A stretch of 64,000 nt of DNA from Liolophura sinensis (Eukaryota > Mollusca > Polyplacophora > Chitonida > Chitonidae). Both the position numbers and the translations under genes were made by a program. Under the pieces are notes generated by a model. The model made no database searches, was not told the origin of the DNA, and was given only the letters and a program-made list of their open reading frames with translations. The stretch spans positions 48,001 through 112,000 of the forward strand of contig NW_027018032.1 in assembly GCF_032854445.1 (NCBI RefSeq). Reading direction: 5' to 3'. Shown piece by piece: positions 60,008 through 64,000 of the stretch; within the stretch, counting starts at the first letter, position 1, and the number at the start of each line of letters is the position of its first letter.

Positions 60008-60019
60008 TTACATCAGCAT

Positions 60020-60345
60020 GATGCCTTTATGAGCAGTTGCAATTAAAGCGCGACTGAGATACTTGTTTAATTGTTATTTGACCTGGAACTCATTCACGGA
60101 CTACGAATTTGATCTTTGAAAGGGAATTCATGCCTGGAATATTCATTGTCTGCCCGGCATCATTGAAAACTGATGACCGCTTCTCTCATTATGTGTTATG
60201 ATTTATTTCTTATTTGTATCATTTCTTACATACCTCTGTCTTTGGGAGTCAGTGTTAAACGTTGCTTTGGAAATGGATCTTGCGGTTATTGACTTGGAAC
60301 GCCTTTTACGGACTACGAATGGTATATGAATGTCGGACTTGACGC
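60020..60345 (+). repeat. Dispersed repeat, partner of 1612-1900
   Basis: See 1612-1900: blocks near 60046, 60159, 60253 and 60280 ('gatcttgcggttattgactt') in the same order. It adjoins the right end of the LTR element. Confidence 0.5.
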
Positions 60346-60399
60346 TTATATGTAACTACTTAGTAAACAGACGTGTATAAAATTTATGTATATACTCTG

Positions 60400-60490
60400 T
60401 AGGGAGAAGGGCTTGTAAGTTGCAAGAACTTGTCCCTCATCCCAATAGACGAACGTAAAGCAAGATTAAAACAAAAGCAAACATTTCTAC
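60400..60490. repeat. Inverted repeat partner of 51641-51740
   Basis: Reverse complement of the repeat described at 51641, from 'ggagaagggcttgtaagttg' to 'tagacgaacgtaaagcaa'. Confidence 0.75.
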
Positions 60491-60699
60491 TCCTCTTGCG
60501 TTAGACACTGAGTCCAAACCTTAGCTGAAATGTGAACAATCTTCTCATATCCACACTGAACTATCAATACGCTAATTGTTGGTTCCCAAATCAGTTTACT
60601 TGATGTATCAAGCACAAACGTATCATTAAGAAGATCATTTATAAATAAGTTAAAATCGTGTTATGTCAGTTGAACAAGATAGTAACGTTTGCGTTTTTA

Positions 60700-60990
60700 G
60701 GTTGGATAATTGTTTTGGTACCATATAGATATGTACATCGCACGTGCAATACAGCCGCCCTCCGCCGAATATCGTACGTCCAGCATGGCCCCACGGTCGG
60801 CGTATGTTGGGTCCACCATGGTCGGATCGTGCTCCATTATACGTGTGTGATGTGCATAAAATCCGATCACGATTCGCGCATCGAGACCCCCCCCCCCCAA
60901 CACACACACACCCTGCGCCATGGTACCATTGTGATTGTACGATCCGAGCATATTATATGTGTATGCTCTTCAGGCGACTCAGCGTGAAAA
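60700..60990. other. GC-rich island with poly-C and (AC)n tract
   Basis: Locally GC-rich compared with its surroundings, ending in a run of about eleven C followed by 'aacacacacacacc' (60887-60912). Open frames on both strands reflect composition. No domain seen. Nature unknown. Confidence 0.4.
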
Positions 60991-61539
60991 CTCTACAACA
61001 ATTTTACTGTTCAGATGTCTGAAGATTATTCACTGCAGTAATGACGCCAAAGCATAATTCGCCTGTGTACCTGTGCAAGCGTGTACGTTTAAAATCAAAA
61101 TTGTGTTAATATTTGCTCGGTGAACGCGGGCAAAATAGTCCTCAGTAATAGGCTACAAACACCGGTGCTATAGACTAAATCTTGCGGAAAATTGTCCAGC
61201 AGGAAGAAATTCTCGTCAATATATGAAGACAGGACGAATTTGCCGTAAATAAGTTCGTAACTAACACTGCATGAACACAGGTAAATTCTGATTAGGACGG
61301 CAGGATGGTACGCCCATGATGGTATCATGACGGGCCCACCAGTGGGCCTACAATTGCGTCAGGATGGCAGTAGGGAGTGGATCAGGTTGTGGATATGATG
61401 GCCGGACAGTCCGTGTACGCTGGCCACGATGTGCGTAGAGTGTTCGGCTACGATCCTGCTTTACTGTACACTCTATCATAAATGATTGACTCATGTGTTT
61501 TTTTCTTTTACATACAACCAAGCACTTCGAACAATGGAG

Positions 61540-61802
61540 TGGCTTCCGCGACCGAGGTGGTTAGCACCCAAGCGCGGCGCAATGATACAGAAGCCTCTCA
61601 ACATTGCGGTCGCTGTAATTTCAATTCCACCTCATGCTGGCTTCCTCTTCAACCGTACGTGGCAAGATCCGCTGCTACTTGCGGATGGTGATGGGCTTCC
61701 GCCGGGCTCTGCCCGGTTTCCTCCCACCAAAATGTTGGCCGCCTTTGTATAAGTGAAATATTTTTTAGTACGGAGTGAAACACCAAATATATAAACAAAT
61801 TA
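61540..61802 (+). mobile_element. Full-length tRNA-derived SINE with 10-base target duplication
   Basis: Same family as 41736-42010: tRNA-like head ('gaggtggttagcacccaagc'), body with 'aatgttggccgcctttgtat', and 3' end 'tagtacggagtgaaacacc'. Flanked by exact 'aacaatggag' at 61530-61539 and 61803-61812. It lies about 200 bases upstream of Ig exon 3. Confidence 0.9.
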
Positions 61803-61999
61803 AACAATGGAGCGGAAGTCTTCTTTAATTTAGAGTTTACATGTAAATACGTTCCTGTTTTTATTTTCCTCGAGTACAATTATGTAAAATGAGGCAACAT
61901 GAGTGTCACTGGCCATTTTTTATATTTGCTGCATGGGAAGATCAAGATCATTGAAGCATCATACTTTGGTTTCAAATTAATGTTCTGTGTGTTATGCAG

Positions 62000-62311
62000 T
62001 TATGGTTACCCAGGTAACTATGACGAACCCTCCAGGTGCAGTGTTAGCCGGTAACCTCACTACCTTAACCTGTGTGTCATCGGCCAGTAAACCACAGGCC
62101 TGTATAAGGGCATACATAAGGACGTCCGCTAATGTCCGGGAGCTAGGCCCAGGAGACTGTTACCAGGACTCCAGCTCGGTACAGACTACAACCCGGACAT
62201 TCACGTTTACAGCTAGTGCCGAGGAGAACGGAGCTGAGCTGTACTGTAACGCCTCCAACAGTGTGACCGATCATCCTGCACAATCACAAGTCTATTCACT
62301 CAATGTACAAT
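62000..62311 (+). CDS. Ig-superfamily gene, exon 3 (second Ig domain)
   Basis: Acceptor '...gttctgtgtgttatgcag', donor 'acaat|gtgagt', 312 bases, phase 1-1, joinable to exon 2 (G+TT gives Val). The peptide starts 'MVTQVTMTNPPGAVLAGN' and has the B-strand Cys ('LTTLTCVSSAS') and F-strand 'AEENGAELYCNASNSVTD', with Glu-Asn-Gly replacing the usual Asp-x-Gly. The C-strand Trp is missing; a Cys-containing 'QACIRAYIRTS' stands there, and another extra Cys ('GDCYQD') could pair with it. It ends 'SQVYSLNVQ', as Ig domains of adhesion receptors often do. More exons must follow beyond the window. Confidence 0.85.
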
Positions 62312-63059
62312 GTGAGTATATGTTATCATACAGGAAATCATTGAGATCATAACATAAAGGAACTAGCCAAGCCGGCGCTGAAAGGTTATTATATTACCTA
62401 ACAACTAATAGGAGAGCAGTTCACAACACGTGCTCTCATATAACTATCATTGCCCTTTCTTACAACGAGTTTTTAAATTATTGGTCAACCATAATGTACT
62501 TTATCTCGATTACGTTCCCTGTAGCTCCTCCCGGCATCCACATAGCTCTTTGTGCATACATGTAGTCACATGTCATCACCATCGTGCCGGTGATATCACC
62601 ATTGTATTGGAGGTTATCACCGCTTTATCTGTCAACCTGCAGCCATGATATTTCAGTTATCATGCAGGCTCACGTGGTTGGAACAGAATTTCTGTGATTG
62701 ACTGTGTAGTTACCTTTATGACCAGAATGCTCACAATCATATTGGAAAAGCTATTGGATACTTCCATGTGATCTGTAAATACAGCTTACACAATGGCCGA
62801 TAAAACCGGGAAAGTCAGGGACATACTGAATGGATTTATTCGCTCGTACAGACGTATTTCTTAAATTTCTAACAATCTGCTGTGTGTATCCGCTTAAATA
62901 ACACGAAACGAAAACGAAGAAAACTAACTTAGGTGATCGGACATTTAAATATCTGTCGTCTCGAAACTTCTGTTTCACTCAAGACAGGATGGCCTGACGT
63001 CACTTGCAATATATTCTTTTCGTCACAATCACCAGACATGTATATTTCATTGCGCAGGT

Positions 63060-63190
63060 GTTCACCCGATGAACATGTATATCTTAATTATGCCATATTC
63101 GGCGATGTAGTAATTTATAGTTGCGGAGCAGGGTTAATATATCCTGCAAAGCTGCAATCTCTAGTTTTAAAACTGACGACATCCTTATGT
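63060..63190 (+). other. Possible CCP/sushi-like coding remnant
   Basis: After 'tatttcattgcgcag' the plus strand reads 'CSPDEHVYLNYAIFGDVVIY' then 'SCGAGLIYPAK'. The Y-x-x-F-G-D-x-V-x-Y-x-C-x-x-G pattern resembles the first two thirds of a CCP module. It enters in phase 2, unlike the phase 1 of Ig exon 3, and runs into a stop without a clear donor. Confidence 0.25.
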
Positions 63191-63199
63191 TAACATAAC

Positions 63200-64000
63200 G
63201 CTTTCTGTTTTACCTTGGATTCTTAATATGGTTTAATGTGAATAGGATTTGGATGCAATGAATGCCACGTTGATACATGAACACAAACACCACCGTGATA
63301 ACACGACGCCACGGAGACTAGCAATCGAATTTTTAAGAGAATGTTCCATCAAAACTTGAAGCTTTTTGGTAATGGCAGTTTGCCCTGTGCTACGTGGTAC
63401 AGAATCAGTCCCCATGATGTATTTCTGTATAGCTTGGCTTGCCTAGTTTATGCTGTAGTACCCGTACACAGCACAGGGCCATGTAACATAGGCTTATGCG
63501 TGTTATTATTGAGTTGTGTGGCTGTGGAAAGAGGATTTTGTAAAGCGTAATGCCCATGTTCTCACGAGTCATATGTAGGCTTGCACCAGTATGACTGTGT
63601 AGTTTTAATGTGTAGCAGTAAACGTGTATCACCCAACCTAACACTGAGCGTCACGTGTAAGTCTCTCTTCTTTATCAGTACAGCTTTAATGTTAGCATCT
63701 ATATAATTCGTTCATCGATCATAATGTACATGTATGTTTTTCTTTTTAATTTCTGTAGTTTCAGCATACATATTATAGTATAGTCTTATGCCATTAGGTA
63801 AAAACTACACTAAAGTTTCTCCTATTGCAAAGTATACTGAATGGACAATGACGGACGGGAAAACGACGACGGACGAGCCCAGGCCAAAGATGTGATAGTG
63901 TTTCACTCCAAAACAACATATCTGATATGTCTATCACATAAAGACAGTATTCTGATATTATATTATTGATCTAGAAACAGACTGGGCGCCAAAAGACGTG
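63200..64000. other. No gene recognised (probably intron of the plus-strand Ig gene)
   Basis: Short frames only, overlapping on both strands (63341-63550 plus and 63405-63644 minus). No splice-supported domain seen up to the window edge. Confidence 0.4.

Larger units (their letters stand above)
58001..60011 (-). mobile_element. Structurally complete 2.0-kb LTR element encoding only a chromodomain protein
   Basis: Target duplication 'ttac' at 58001-58004 and 60008-60011. LTRs lie at 58005-58415 and 59599-60007. Read on the minus strand, the 5' LTR ends 'caata' at 59599 and is followed at once by 'tttggtggagaacccggg', a primer-binding-like site starting with TGG. The single ORF (59508-58507) comes next, then a polypurine tract 'gaagggagaaa' abutting the 3' LTR at 58416. 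No gag, protease, RT, RNase H or integrase is seen, so it must be moved in trans. LTRs differ at about six positions plus a rearranged 20-30 base end, so the insertion is fairly young. It lies antisense in intron 2 of the plus-strand Ig gene. Confidence 0.85.

Noticed and set aside
62510-62660. A possible third Ig exon start ('APPGIHI'-like) after Ig exon 3
   Set aside because: The phase-compatible frame meets a stop after about a dozen codons and no second-half Ig pattern follows.

Overview
This is nuclear DNA from an invertebrate animal, most likely a marine mollusc. The evidence is AT-rich sequence with long introns and GT-AG splicing, plus several tRNA-headed SINEs whose 3' end reads like 'cggcgtaaaacaccaat' followed by (aaat)n, a type common in molluscs. 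The transposons also fit (Ty3-type LTR element, LINE, Penelope-like RT fragments). Species cannot be settled from sequence alone.

Layout. 0-14 kb is a graveyard of mobile elements: a Penelope-like RT fragment (0.8-1.5 kb), a decayed copy of a repetitive eukaryotic gene family with a DDE-like signature (3.7-6.0 kb), a decayed LINE (11.3-13.1 kb) and at least five copies of one short dispersed repeat in both orientations. 14.5-21.2 kb holds a long TA microsatellite at its left edge and no gene I can support.

21-48.5 kb on the minus strand carries the main gene. I assembled it from splice sites and reading phase. The path has 12 coding exons, starts at 48528 and stops at 24070, is 1359 bases (452 codons plus stop), and has an AATAAA 100 bases past the stop. 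It predicts a signal peptide, an Ig-like domain, a cysteine-rich region, a Ser/Thr/Pro-rich stalk built partly from 15-base micro-exons, then three consecutive exons that each encode one hydrophobic membrane segment, and a short tail. Further left lie one more membrane-segment exon candidate and two alternative tail exons. The phases suggest an array of alternative membrane and tail exons.

50.0 kb to beyond the right edge on the plus strand is a second, divergently oriented immunoglobulin-superfamily gene: a signal-peptide exon at 50038 and two phase 1-1 Ig exons (50525-50872 and 62000-62311). The two genes start 1.5 kb apart, head to head.

Their introns are full of insertions. A Ty3-type element with decayed gag-pol (43.8-47.1 kb) lies in intron 1 of the minus gene. 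In intron 2 of the plus gene lie a LINE with a degenerate 2A-like motif and a SINE nested in its RT (54.6-57.6 kb), and a structurally complete 2.0-kb LTR element (58.0-60.0 kb). That element has matched 4-base target duplications, near-identical LTRs, a primer-binding-like site and a polypurine tract, but its only ORF encodes a chromodomain protein. The receptor-like gene with its membrane-exon array and the chromodomain-only LTR element are the two most interesting objects in the window. All splice models are inferred by eye and unsupported by transcripts.
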